64,000 bases of DNA from an uncultured Desulfuromusa sp. (GTDB lineage: Bacteria > Desulfobacterota > Desulfuromonadia > Desulfuromonadales > Geopsychrobacteraceae): positions 676,001 through 740,000 of the forward strand of contig NZ_OY776574.1 of assembly GCF_963675815.1 (NCBI RefSeq), given 5' to 3'. Both the position numbers and the translations under genes were made by a program. Below, piece by piece: positions 8,076-16,719 of this stretch (position 1 is the first letter of the stretch; every line of letters starts with the position of its first letter). The notes beneath the pieces were generated by a model. That model saw only the letters and a list, made by a program, of their open reading frames with translations. It was not told the DNA's origin and searched no databases.

Positions 8076-9311
8076 ATGGCACGTATCAACGATAATTATC
8101 TCAAACTCCAGGCAGGTTATCTGTTCCCCGAAATCAGCCGTCGCATCAGTGAATTTACCCAGGCCCACCCGGAAGCAAAGGTCATCCGCCTCGGCATCGG
8201 CGACGTCACCAAACCATTGGTGCCGGCCGTTCTCAAAGCCTTTCATCAAGGAGTCGATGAGATGGCCGATGCTACCACATTTCACGGTTATGGACCGGAA
8301 CAGGGTTACGACTGGTTGGCACAAGTCATCGTTGACAAAGCCTATAAGCCCCTTGGTGTTGATTTAAAAACTTCAGAAGTCTTCATCTCCGATGGCTCCA
8401 AGTGTGACAGTGGCAATATTCTGGATATTTTTGATCTTGGCAACAAAGTAGCCATCGGCGATCCCGTCTACCCAGTTTATAACGACACCAATGTCATGGT
8501 CGGCCGTAGTGGGCAAATTGACGACAAAGGCTATTATGAAGGGCTTGTTTATATGCCCTGCACTGAAGAGAATGGTTTCAATCCCGACTTTCCAGCAGAA
8601 AGGGTCGACCTGATCTATCTCTGCTTTCCCAACAATCCCACGGGAACTGTTGCCGGCAAAGAACAATTGCAAGCCTGGGTCGATTATGCCATTGCCAACG
8701 ATTCCGTCATTTTGTTTGATGCCGCTTATGAAGCCTTTATCACTGAAGCTGATATTCCCCACTCCATCTATGAAATAGAAGGGGCCAAGAAATGTGCTAT
8801 TGAGTTCCGTTCTTTTTCTAAAACAGCTGGTTTTACCGGGGTTCGCTGCGGCTTGGCGGTTGTCCCGGAAGAGCTCATGGGAACCACGGAAAAGGGGGAA
8901 AAATACAGCCTCAACAAACTCTGGAATCGCCGTCAATGTACCAAATTCAATGGTGTCTCCTACCCGGTTCAAAAGGCGGCCGCTGCTGTCTACAGTGATG
9001 AAGGCTGGGCGCAAACAAAAGAGATTATTGATTTCTATATGGAAAATGCCCGCATCATCCGCGAAGGCCTGACCGCAGCAGGAATTCAATGTTTTGGTGG
9101 TGTCAATGCCCCCTATATCTGGTTGAAGACTCCCGAAGGGATGAGTAGTTGGGATTTCTTTGACAAATTACTCAACGAATGTTTTGTTGTCGGCACCCCC
9201 GGAAGCGGGTTCGGCCCCAGTGGCGAAGGCTATTTCCGCCTCTCCGCTTTTGGAGAAAGAGACAATATCGAAACTGCGATACAGCGAATCAAAGAAAAAT
9301 GGGGTAAATAA
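8076..9311 (+). CDS. dapL: LL-diaminopimelate aminotransferase
   Basis: PLP enzyme that makes LL-diaminopimelate directly from tetrahydrodipicolinate and glutamate, bypassing the succinylase or acetylase steps. The 411-residue length matches the bacterial DapL family. The start MARINDNYLKLQAGYLFPEI is typical, and the PLP-binding Lys is in FRSFSKTAGFTGVRCG near residue 250. The frame is open upstream to 8046, but the ATG at 8076 has an AGGAGA site and fits the family N-terminus. A clear intrinsic terminator follows, closing the arg-dap run. Confidence 0.97.
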   Translation: MARINDNYLKLQAGYLFPEISRRISEFTQAHPEAKVIRLGIGDVTKPLVPAVLKAFHQGVDEMADATTFHGYGPEQGYDWLAQVIVDKAYKPLGVDLKTSEVFISDGSKCDSGNILDIFDLGNKVAIGDPVYPVYNDTNVMVGRSGQIDDKGYYEGLVYMPCTEENGFNPDFPAERVDLIYLCFPNNPTGTVAGKEQLQAWVDYAIANDSVILFDAAYEAFITEADIPHSIYEIEGAKKCAIEFRSFSKTAGFTGVRCGLAVVPEELMGTTEKGEKYSLNKLWNRRQCTKFNGVSYPVQKAAAAVYSDEGWAQTKEIIDFYMENARIIREGLTAAGIQCFGGVNAPYIWLKTPEGMSSWDFFDKLLNECFVVGTPGSGFGPSGEGYFRLSAFGERDNIETAIQRIKEKWGK

Positions 9312-9332
9312 GCAACTGTTCAAAGATTGGTG

Positions 9333-9362
9333 AAAAAAGGCGTCCGCTGTGGCGCCTTTTTT
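9333..9362 (+). terminator. Intrinsic terminator after dapL
   Basis: A 10-bp stem (AAAAAAGGCG / CGCCTTTTTT) with a 10-base loop ends in a run of six T. The A run on the other arm means it could also act in reverse. Confidence 0.88.
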
Positions 9363-9448
9363 AGTATTTATTAGCTTGGCATGGCAAAATTCTCAATGGA
9401 GAGACAAACCCGTCATGTCTGACACATCAAAAGAAAGAGATAGAAGCC

Positions 9449-10330
9449 ATGATGAATCTTAAACCTGAAGTTATAGAGCAACTTGAACGGGTGTTAAGCT
9501 CTGTTGAAATCTTACTCCCCAAAGCCGTCAAACCCATCGACTGGTCAACCTGCCATGCAGCCAATTGGCGCCGACACTCCTTTTCCGGATTTCTCGAACC
9601 GGTAAAAATAACCGACACCACCCAACTGGACGAACTCCTTGGCGTTGATGATCAAAAAGCCATCATGGTGAACAATACCCGACAATTCCTTCAAGGACTT
9701 CCAGCCAACAATGCCCTGCTCTGGGGTTCCCGAGGAACAGGGAAATCATCCATTGTTAAAGCTCTGCTCAATCAATATGGAGATCAGGGCTTGCGCGTTA
9801 TCCAGGTTGAGAAAGAAGATCTTATTTATATTTCCGAAATTTTTACCGCCGTAGAAAATCAGCCATATCGCTTTATCATGCTCTGTGACGATCTGACTTT
9901 TGAAGTCGGTGAACTGACCTATAAAATGCTGAAAAGTGCCCTCGATGGCTCAGTCTATTCAGCCCCGGAAAATGTTCTGATCTATGTGACCTCGAACCGT
10001 CGCTATCTCCTCCCCGAGTATGAAAGCGATCACATTGGCGGCAAATACGTGAAAGGCGAACTGCAACAAAGTGAGATTCAGGAAGAAAAAAGCTCCCTTT
10101 CAGACCGTTTTGGCCTTTGGGTTCCGTTTCATGTTTTTACTCAGGAGCGCTACCTTGATGCCGTCAAACTCTGTACAGAACGCTGGAGCAAACAATTAGG
10201 CCAAGACATTCCCTGGAATGATGATCTTGAACGCGCAGCGATCAAGTGGGCCAATGAAAAAACCAAACGCTGTGGCCGGACAGCTTATCAGTTTTCGAAA
10301 AACTGGGTTGGAAAATATCTGCTGAAATAA
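9449..10330 (+). CDS. DUF815 AAA-type ATPase
   Basis: Cytoplasmic P-loop ATPase of 293 residues of the DUF815 family, whose cellular role is unknown. Walker A is GSRGTGKSS near residue 93 and a Walker B-like segment FIMLCDDL is near residue 140; the conserved YVTSNRRYLLPE segment is near residue 175. The C-terminal half carries the usual DUF815 features (SLSDRFGLWVPF and WANEKTKRCGRTAYQF). A second ATG follows the first immediately. It lies 85 bases upstream of the ArsC-like selenoprotein on the same strand and may be co-transcribed with it. Confidence 0.85.
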   Translation: MMNLKPEVIEQLERVLSSVEILLPKAVKPIDWSTCHAANWRRHSFSGFLEPVKITDTTQLDELLGVDDQKAIMVNNTRQFLQGLPANNALLWGSRGTGKSSIVKALLNQYGDQGLRVIQVEKEDLIYISEIFTAVENQPYRFIMLCDDLTFEVGELTYKMLKSALDGSVYSAPENVLIYVTSNRRYLLPEYESDHIGGKYVKGELQQSEIQEEKSSLSDRFGLWVPFHVFTQERYLDAVKLCTERWSKQLGQDIPWNDDLERAAIKWANEKTKRCGRTAYQFSKNWVGKYLLK

Positions 10331-10415
10331 CCCCCAAATACCATTGGCAGAGGCTCTGTAGGTCTGGAGAAGACACCTCTTTTAATGATCAATCCGACAG
10401 AGACAAGGAAGAGAC

Positions 10416-10751
10416 ATGAATATTGATTGGGCATATTTACGCAAGGGTTGAGCTTCGTGTAAAAAAGCTCAAGAGTTTCTTGAACAAAAGCACATAGAGA
10501 TTGACGAAATTCTGGACGCGCGCAAAAACAGAATTGAAGTGCAACAGGCTTGGAATATCATCAAAGAAGCCAAGATTATCAGCGTAGCCAAAGGAAAAAA
10601 AGTCGTCCATTTTTCCCCGGTTGAAGATGAAAAAGAAACGCTACTCAAAGCAGTGATGGGTCCGAGTGGCAATCTGCGAGCACCAACGCTACAGGTTAAA
10701 GAGAGGTTTATCGTCGGATTCAACCCGGAACTGTACGAAGAAAAGTTTTAG
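10416..10751 (+). CDS. ArsC-like selenoprotein (in-frame TGA read as Sec)
   Basis: Reading from the ATG at 10416, which has an AAGGA site 6 bases upstream, gives MNIDWAYLRKG, then TGA at 10449-10451, then ASCKKAQEFLEQ and an open frame to 10751 (111 residues). The TGA falls where ArsC/Spx-like thioredoxin-fold proteins have the first Cys of a CxxC motif, so the product would have Sec12-A-S-Cys15. A hairpin with a GTT apical loop lies 17 bases after the TGA. ArsC-like selenoproteins are known in deltaproteobacteria. The downstream part starting at an internal TTG would lack the active site. Arsenate reduction is not shown; a redox role is inferred. A pseudogene is the alternative, but the frame, site and hairpin argue against it. 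Confidence 0.88.
10469..10483 (+). promoter_or_regulatory. SECIS-like hairpin in the ArsC-like gene
   Basis: TCAAGA-GTT-TCTTGA forms a 6-bp stem with a 3-base loop, extendable by a G-C pair beyond an A/C mismatch. The loop G is 24 bases after the TGA, inside the usual window for bacterial SECIS elements. A second possible pairing (TTGAGCTT / AAGCTCAA, 10448-10472) includes the TGA itself and would be mutually exclusive with it. Confidence 0.72.
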
Positions 10752-10792
10752 CGAGTAGGCGCAATTTTCTGACAACGTTATGGATAAAAACA

Positions 10793-11281
10793 ATGATGAT
10801 TCGTCCAGCAACAGAGCAAGACAGTGAAATTTTAACGGAAATTTCTTTTTCTTCGAAAAATTATTGGCATTATCCCGCACAATATTTTGAAATCTGGAAA
10901 AATGAGCTCACCATAACATGTGAATATATCAGGAAAAATTATGTTCAAATTATTGAAACGAACGGCGAGATCGTGGGTTATTACTCCATTGTGGAATTAG
11001 AGAATGATTTGGAAATATCAAATTTCACAATGAGGAAAGGGACTTGGCTTGAGCACGTTTTTATCCGGCCAGATTTTATCGGCAAGGGTTACGGGAAAAA
11101 GCTCATGCAACATCTGATCTCAAGCACAACAAAACACCATTGGAAAGAACTGAAAATTTTAGCGGACCCACATTCGACCGGCTTTTACAAAAAACTGGGA
11201 GCAACATACATTAAGGATATTCCATCCAATATCCCTGATCGGACTGTTTCGTATTTCGAGTGGACTCCGGAAATGAAGTAA
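10793..11281 (+). CDS. GNAT-family N-acetyltransferase
   Basis: Predicted acetyl-CoA-dependent acetyltransferase of 162 residues. It starts with MMIRPATEQDSEIL, typical of GNAT proteins, and has the acetyl-CoA pyrophosphate loop in motif A: LEHVFIRPDFIGKGYGKKL at about residues 84-102. The C-terminal part ADPHSTGFYKKLGATYI matches GNAT motif B. The acceptor is unknown. It is 41 bases downstream of the selenoprotein on the same strand. It is convergent with the small minus-strand gene that follows. Confidence 0.85.
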   Translation: MMIRPATEQDSEILTEISFSSKNYWHYPAQYFEIWKNELTITCEYIRKNYVQIIETNGEIVGYYSIVELENDLEISNFTMRKGTWLEHVFIRPDFIGKGYGKKLMQHLISSTTKHHWKELKILADPHSTGFYKKLGATYIKDIPSNIPDRTVSYFEWTPEMK

Positions 11282-11395
11282 AAAAGGCCATTAACACAAA
11301 GGAAGTCGCTCCCGGATTATCTTTTCCAGGCAGGCGCCGGCAGGGATGGATGTCGCACAAGTACGGCATCAAAGAATGGATTTTGAAGGTCACAT

Positions 11396-11719
11396 TTAAA
11401 CACGCCACCTCCTAAGAGAGTGGGAAGGAAAAACCTGGGTTAAAAGATCCTGAAAAATTGTCTGTTGCTTCGAACTCCTGGCGTAGCCAATTTTGTTCCG
11501 GTCGATTACCAGCGGGTAGAAATTGTCAGACTCCTTAAAACACAACCGGGTCGCAGCGTCCAAAGGCTCAACTTTCCAGCACATACTATTGCTGTCTTCA
11601 CCCATATCCGGATTGTTTTCATTCAACCAATCAACCAACTTGCCCATCAAGGCAGAATGAATGTAAACCGGCACCTCTGCTGCATCTCCCCTGCACAGAC
11701 CGACAAGATTATTGATCAA
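11396..11719 (-). CDS. Hypothetical protein downstream of tex
   Basis: Unrecognised protein of about 107 residues, acidic and amphipathic, without membrane segments or Cys motifs (two segments: GDAAEVPVYIHSALMGKLVDW and DNFYPLVIDRNKIGYARSS, the first shortened here). The TTG at 11719 has a GGAG site 6 bases upstream. The same frame stays open and looks protein-like further upstream, back across the tex stop codon, without ATG, GTG or TTG; an ATA at the tex stop (overlap ATAG) is a conceivable start. It is probably co-transcribed with tex. Confidence 0.45.
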   Translation of the reverse strand: MINNLVGLCRGDAAEVPVYIHSALMGKLVDWLNENNPDMGEDSNSMCWKVEPLDAATRLCFKESDNFYPLVIDRNKIGYARSSKQQTIFQDLLTQVFPSHSLRRWRV

Positions 11720-11796
11720 TCTTTGCTCCAGAACAGCTCTGGAATCATGTTTAAATGTTCTGATGACTTTAACAATAATGGGCGCAACCTCTCTGT

Positions 11797-14079
11797 CTAT
11801 TTTTTCTTCACCCGAAACCCTGACTTTTCCAATGCTGCTGCAAGATCTGTCCTGGTATTCTGCGGTTGCACCTTTTTGGGCTTTGCAATCCGCTCAGGCG
11901 TTTTACCATCGCCCTTCCCTTGTGGCTTCACATCCCCACTGCGCATCGTCAGTCCAATTCGCTTTCTCTGCAAATCGACTTCCAGCACCCGGACCTGAAC
12001 CTGCTGCCCCACTTTGACCACATCATTGGGATCTTTGACAAAACGGTCGGCAAGCTGACTGATATGGACCAGCCCATCCTGATGCACCCCGATATCAACA
12101 AAAGCACCAAAAGCAGCCACATTCGTCACCACACCGTTCAGGCTCATCCCCACCTTGAGATCGGTCACCTCCATGACATCCTCGCGAAAACTGGTTGACA
12201 CAAAAGTCTCTCGTGGGTCACGGCCCGGCTTCTTTAACTCAGCAATAATATCCCGCAAGGTTGGCAGCCCGACATCGGCAGCTAGATAGTTGTTGAGGTC
12301 AATCGCATCCAGCAGAGTTGTTTCCGCAACCAGTTTCTGCAAACCGACTCCAGTATCAGAAGCCATCTGTTCAACCAGTTTATAACGCTCCGGATGGACA
12401 GCGGTATTATCCAGAATGTGTTCAGCGTCACGGATACGCAAGAACCCGGCCGCCTGCTCAAAGGCCTTTTTGCCAAAACGGGGAACATTAAGAAGATCCT
12501 TCCGCTGCCGAAACATACCGTTTTCATTTCGATAAGTAATAATCGCCTTGGCAAGAGAGTCACTGATCCCGGAAACAAAGCCAAGCAACGCCCAACTCGC
12601 AGTATTTAAGTCAACACCGACATAGTTGACACAGGACTCAACAACTTCATCCAGTGATTTTTTTAAGGCTGTCTGACTGACATCATGCTGATACTGGCCC
12701 ACACCAATACTTTTGGGATCGACCTTGACCAGTTCGGCCAGAGGATCCTGCAACCGACGGGCGATAGAGATCGCCCCACGCACGGTCAGGTCAAGGTCGG
12801 GAAACTCTTCACGGGCAATGTCAGATGCTGAATAGACACTCGCCCCTGCTTCGCTGACCATCACCACAGGAAGTTTCTTTCCAGCCTGCTTCAGGCACTG
12901 ACGGATAAACTGATCCATTTCCCGACCGGCAGTACCATTGCCGATAGCCACCATCTCAACCTGGTGAGAATCAATCAGTCGCAGAACGTTCTGTTGCGCC
13001 TCTTCAACTCGCCCCTTCCCTGTATGTGGATAAATCGTGACATGTTCAAGAAAACGGCCCGTCTGATCAACCACTGCCAGCTTGGAACCGGTACGTAAGC
13101 CGGGATCAACGCCAAGAACCCGAAAACTTCCAGCGGGTGCCGCCAACAACAGGTTGCGCAAATTTTCAGCAAAAACCCGGATTGCTTCTTCATCTGCACT
13201 CTTTTTTGCCTGCAAGCGCAACTCAACTTCAATCGATGGCGCCAGCAACCGATGATAGGCATCAACAATCACCTGCCTGAGCCAATCATGATGTGGGTTT
13301 GATGCTGGAACCAACACATGACCAAGGCGCGCTAAAATTTCTTCTTCGGGAGCTTCGATAGATAAGCGCAGAACATCTTCTTTTTCGCCGCGCCGCATCG
13401 CCAGCATGCGGTGAGAAGGGATGACTTTCAGAGGTTCCCTGAAATCGTAATACATCTCAAATTTACTGACAGTTCCAACTTTACCACGGGCCGGCTGGGA
13501 ACAAAACACTCCCTGCTGCCATGTGAGTTCACGCACAAGAGCACGGTTTTCAGCAGCTTCAGCAAACTGTTCTGCCAGAATATGCCCTGCTCCTTCCAAA
13601 GCACTTGCCGCATCACTCACCTCAAGTTCAGGATTGATGAAAGGCAGAGCCAGGAATTCGATGTCCTGACCGACCTCAGTCGCCTGCAACAAAAGCTGAG
13701 CGAGTGGCTCCAAACCTCTCTCTCTGGCAATGGTTGCCTTTGTCCGCCGTTTGGGTTTGTAGGGGAGATAGAGGTCTTCCAACTCGGTTTTTTGTCGACA
13801 CGCGTCAATTTTTCCCCGTAATTCAGGCGTCAGTTTCCCTTGATCCTCTACGGATTTAAGGATCGCCAATCGCCGCTCCTGCAGTTCTTTGAAATATATC
13901 AGCCGCTCCTGCAGTTGACGAATCTGCACTTCATCCAATTCGCCGGTCACTTCTTTGCGGTAGCGGGCAACAAAAGGAACTGTCGCACCGGCTTCCAGAA
14001 GTTCTACAGTCGCTTTTATCCGGCTCTGTTGCAAACCCGTCTCTTCAAATAATATCTGTGCAAGATTAAACGTTGTCAT
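11797..14079 (-). CDS. tex: Tex-family transcription accessory / RNA-binding protein
   Basis: Cytoplasmic nucleic-acid-binding protein of 760 residues. Domains in order: N-terminal helical Tex domain (VPFVARYRKEVTGELDE, about residues 34-50), YqgF-like RNase H fold (VLGVDPGLRTGSKLAVVD, about 320-337), helix-hairpin-helix part (SGISDSLAKAIITYRNENG, about 505-523), and a C-terminal S1 domain (VVTNVAAFGAFVDIGVHQDGLVHIS cut short, about 655-680) followed by a basic tail ending KKK. All segments of the family are present. The stop codon TAG is embedded in the start of the frame of the next minus-strand ORF. It lies alone except for that ORF. Confidence 0.96.
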   Translation of the reverse strand: MTTFNLAQILFEETGLQQSRIKATVELLEAGATVPFVARYRKEVTGELDEVQIRQLQERLIYFKELQERRLAILKSVEDQGKLTPELRGKIDACRQKTELEDLYLPYKPKRRTKATIARERGLEPLAQLLLQATEVGQDIEFLALPFINPELEVSDAASALEGAGHILAEQFAEAAENRALVRELTWQQGVFCSQPARGKVGTVSKFEMYYDFREPLKVIPSHRMLAMRRGEKEDVLRLSIEAPEEEILARLGHVLVPASNPHHDWLRQVIVDAYHRLLAPSIEVELRLQAKKSADEEAIRVFAENLRNLLLAAPAGSFRVLGVDPGLRTGSKLAVVDQTGRFLEHVTIYPHTGKGRVEEAQQNVLRLIDSHQVEMVAIGNGTAGREMDQFIRQCLKQAGKKLPVVMVSEAGASVYSASDIAREEFPDLDLTVRGAISIARRLQDPLAELVKVDPKSIGVGQYQHDVSQTALKKSLDEVVESCVNYVGVDLNTASWALLGFVSGISDSLAKAIITYRNENGMFRQRKDLLNVPRFGKKAFEQAAGFLRIRDAEHILDNTAVHPERYKLVEQMASDTGVGLQKLVAETTLLDAIDLNNYLAADVGLPTLRDIIAELKKPGRDPRETFVSTSFREDVMEVTDLKVGMSLNGVVTNVAAFGAFVDIGVHQDGLVHISQLADRFVKDPNDVVKVGQQVQVRVLEVDLQRKRIGLTMRSGDVKPQGKGDGKTPERIAKPKKVQPQNTRTDLAAALEKSGFRVKKK

Positions 14080-14196
14080 CGGTCAACTCTATTCCGTACA
14101 GGGATTGATGGTTTTGTTAAAGGGGGGCGATGTTAGCATGCTGTTTTCGATTTGCATAGCTTGTCTAAAGCTAAAACGACTGGGGGCAGAAATAAG

Positions 14197-14222
14197 TTCG
14201 GGCAACCGCTTGGCTGCCCGAA
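14197..14222 (-). terminator. Terminator-like hairpin after the lipoprotein gene
   Basis: An 8-bp stem (TTCGGGCA / TGCCCGAA) with a 10-base loop lies 10 bases downstream of the minus-strand lipoprotein stop. Read on the minus strand it is followed by CTTATTT, a weak T tract. Confidence 0.6.
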
Positions 14223-14232
14223 TCTTTATTTT

Positions 14233-14733
14233 TCAGTTGGTCGCTCTTTTAGGTAATCTCCAGACGGTTTGCCCTGAAGGTCCCTCGGGATCATTCTCAG
14301 TAAACGCTCCTTCATAACCAAAAGTCATGGCAACGACACCTGGTCTCATCTTCATCGTTTGAGAAAACGTGGTTTCATCATCCAGACGATGACTTAATGT
14401 TCGGGCAACATCAAAATAATCAACCACCCGCATATCCTGATCCAGGAGAAACAGCTTTAATTTTAAATCCCGAACCACCGAATATGTTATTTGGGGGCTG
14501 TCAGAAAAAGAGAGGACGCCGTCAATATCCAGATTGTCGCCACTACGGTTTAAATTATAATCTACCGTGACATACAAATCCTGCCATTTCTGCTGCCCGA
14601 CCGGAACCGGAACCAGGCTGACGACCCCTACTGCATCCGCTTTAGCACCCTGATAATAAGTTGTTGTCGTTTGACAACCTGACAGAATCAGGCCGCCACA
14701 TAAAATCAGTAAAATAAGAATTTTATTCTTCAT
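14233..14733 (-). CDS. Putative lipoprotein
   Basis: Protein of 166 residues with a signal peptide and lipobox: MKNKILILLILCGGLILSGC, Cys20 followed by QTTTTYYQGAK. The mature part looks like a beta-rich domain (VTVDYNLNRSGDNLDIDGVLSF). I do not recognise a family. The Gln at +2 of the lipobox suggests outer-membrane sorting by the E. coli rule. It is transcribed toward tex but separated from it by a hairpin, and is divergent from the DUF1232-like gene. Confidence 0.65.
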   Translation of the reverse strand: MKNKILILLILCGGLILSGCQTTTTYYQGAKADAVGVVSLVPVPVGQQKWQDLYVTVDYNLNRSGDNLDIDGVLSFSDSPQITYSVVRDLKLKLFLLDQDMRVVDYFDVARTLSHRLDDETTFSQTMKMRPGVVAMTFGYEGAFTENDPEGPSGQTVWRLPKRATN

Positions 14734-14921
14734 AATTTTTCTCCAGCTTAAAGGTTATAGTTTCTCATTTATGCACGCATATATATTATCATATATAAAG
14801 AAATGAAAAATAGCCCCCTCTCTTTTATTATAACCCAAATGCTCCTTCAGCAGTTGTTAACAAAACCGTCGCATATGCTATGGTAGAGTAACTCTTCGCT
14901 CCTATTCAAGGCAGGTGAACC

Positions 14922-15122
14922 ATGAAAAAAATCGGAACTTTTCTTCTGGGATTGCTCTCTTTCATTTATCTTCTGAACCCAACAGCTGGTTTTTTTGAGC
15001 TCATTCCTGATAATATTCCACTCATCGGAAATCTTGATGAAGCTGCCGCAGCGACCCTCCTGATGATGTGTCTCCGCTATTTCGGTTATGAGTTACCTGA
15101 TCTTTTCAATCCGAAGAAGTAA
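14922..15122 (+). CDS. DUF1232 (YkvA-like) small membrane protein
   Basis: Protein of 66 residues with an N-terminal hydrophobic segment (IGTFLLGLLSFIYLLNP) and the DUF1232 core FELIPDNIPLIGNLDEAAA, which in longer YkvA proteins reads P-x-D-x-I-P-D-x-x-P-x-x-G-x-x-D-D. Function unknown. An AGGTG site precedes the ATG. Its last 17 bases overlap the 3' end of the convergent radical-SAM gene. Confidence 0.72.
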   Translation: MKKIGTFLLGLLSFIYLLNPTAGFFELIPDNIPLIGNLDEAAAATLLMMCLRYFGYELPDLFNPKK

Positions 15123-16710
15123 AAAATAAAGCGTGGTTAGAGCTAAAAAGAGGGGGATTGCGATTCACTATGTTACGAATGGCTGCTGATCCCAGTAAGC
15201 GTTGCTGCAAAAATTTACGTGCAGCGAAACGATCCCAGCCTGTTGCTGATTGAAATTCGTGATAGAGACCAAGTGAGTTGTCTTCACCTTGAAGTCGGGA
15301 ACTGTCAATCCCGTACAGGTCAGGATTTTCCAGGAGTTCAGAACCTCGGGGCAGATTCATGATCGAGATATTAAGAAAACCGATTTTCGCCGCGTGCTCC
15401 TCCAAAAAATTCAGTGTCATTTCAGCATCATCTTCAGTTTCTCCCGGGGTACCAAGCATGATGTAGACGTAACTGCTGATTCCAGCATCCGACAAATTTT
15501 TTAAAATCTTCGCAGCTGCTTCCAGCCTGACCCCTTTTCTCATCCGGTCAAGAACAACTTGCGAACCACTTTCGAGTCCCAGCTGCAACATTCGACACCC
15601 GGCCTCAGACAATTGTTGCACAAAATCAGGATCTTCCAACGCCGCTTCAAACCTGACAAATCCAAACCAGGTTATTTTTTTCAGGTCGTTTTTGCGCTCT
15701 GCCATCCCTTTAAGAATATTGACAGGAATGGCATTATCGGTCAGATGAAAGATTGTTGATCCACAACTTTCGGATAGCTGCAACAGCAAATCGGGAAACA
15801 TCAATGGCTGCACACTGTCATAGGGATGCACCGGCGCAGTGGCCTCCGGACAGAATAAGCATTTCTGCCAATAACAGCCACGTGAAGAGCTGACCGGTAT
15901 AATCGGCTTCGGTGTTAGATAACGATCAAATTCAGCAAATGAAAAATCGGGGACAAAGCCAATCGCTGACGTATCCGACAAATAATAGTCCACGGGAGCA
16001 GCCCCTTGAGCCAATGCAACGAGGGAGGCTTCCCCCGGTCCGAACACCAGACGGTCAAAGGGAGACAGCTTATATTCGTGCTTTTGCAGCGGCTCCTGCC
16101 ACGAAGTGATTAATCCTCCTCCTGCGACCAACTCTAAATCAGGACAAGACTTCCGTAGCAACCCCGCTAACTCAAATGCCGGAAAAGCCTGATGAAGATA
16201 ATTGATGGAGATCGCAACCATCTTTGCCTGACGGTCTTTGATCTGAGGTAATAATTCTTCCTGAAAGTAAACCCGGAACAGGGTTCGGACATTGCCACTG
16301 CTGAAAAGGTTAAGGTCTTCAGGTTTAAAAACGGAGTAGCCCTCATATTGATAGTCACCGAGGGTCAACCGTTCATTGCCGCGATCGCCAGTCCACAGAC
16401 CCAGCAATAGGTTCAGATAGCGAACCGCAGTGCTGTAACGGGAGAATGAGGTCGTTCCGAGTGGCGAGCACAAGAAATGCATAGCGTCCAGGTTGTGTTT
16501 CAACGCCCGGCGTACAGAGGTTTTTGGCTTATCTCCAGCCAACTCTGTCAGTCGCTGATGATCCAGAAGATAATGGTAGGCGCCCAGATTGGCATCCAGA
16601 GAATCAACGCTGACACCGGCCTGGGACAAGGCCGAAGAGAGAACCGCAAGAGAAAGAGGAGGCTCAGAGGGGATCAAAGCCGGGGGTTGAATCAGCAGAA
16701 CATCAGCCAT
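15106..16710 (-). CDS. B12-binding radical SAM protein
   Basis: Protein of 534 residues. The N-terminus MADVLLIQPPALIPSEPPLS begins a cobalamin-binding-like domain, with VAISINYLHQAFPAFELAGLL and the glycine-rich AGGGLIT at about residue 185-205. The radical-SAM cluster motif GCYWQKCLFCPEAT is near residue 282 and has spacing CX4CX2C instead of the canonical CX3CX2C. The RMLQLGLESGSQ segment near 375 is typical of the TIM barrel. The substrate is unknown; B12-radical SAM enzymes are often methyltransferases. It follows the rhodanese gene by 9 bases on the same strand, so both are probably co-transcribed. Confidence 0.82.
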   Translation of the reverse strand: MADVLLIQPPALIPSEPPLSLAVLSSALSQAGVSVDSLDANLGAYHYLLDHQRLTELAGDKPKTSVRRALKHNLDAMHFLCSPLGTTSFSRYSTAVRYLNLLLGLWTGDRGNERLTLGDYQYEGYSVFKPEDLNLFSSGNVRTLFRVYFQEELLPQIKDRQAKMVAISINYLHQAFPAFELAGLLRKSCPDLELVAGGGLITSWQEPLQKHEYKLSPFDRLVFGPGEASLVALAQGAAPVDYYLSDTSAIGFVPDFSFAEFDRYLTPKPIIPVSSSRGCYWQKCLFCPEATAPVHPYDSVQPLMFPDLLLQLSESCGSTIFHLTDNAIPVNILKGMAERKNDLKKITWFGFVRFEAALEDPDFVQQLSEAGCRMLQLGLESGSQVVLDRMRKGVRLEAAAKILKNLSDAGISSYVYIMLGTPGETEDDAEMTLNFLEEHAAKIGFLNISIMNLPRGSELLENPDLYGIDSSRLQGEDNSLGLYHEFQSATGWDRFAARKFLQQRLLGSAAIRNIVNRNPPLFSSNHALFFTSSD

Positions 16711-16719
16711 AGAAAGCCA

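Noticed and set aside
10539..10751. A separate 70-codon gene starting at TTG 10539
   Set aside because: It is the in-frame 3' part of the ArsC-like gene after the Sec TGA; it would lack the active-site motif and has no good ribosome site.
11465..11998. 177-codon plus-strand frame over the 3' end of tex
   Set aside because: Antisense to the well supported S1 domain of Tex and the next small frame; no ribosome site or family.
15106..15122. Frameshift or wrong end at the overlap of the DUF1232-like and radical-SAM genes
   Set aside because: Both frames have proper stops and family-like ends; a 17-base convergent overlap is acceptable.
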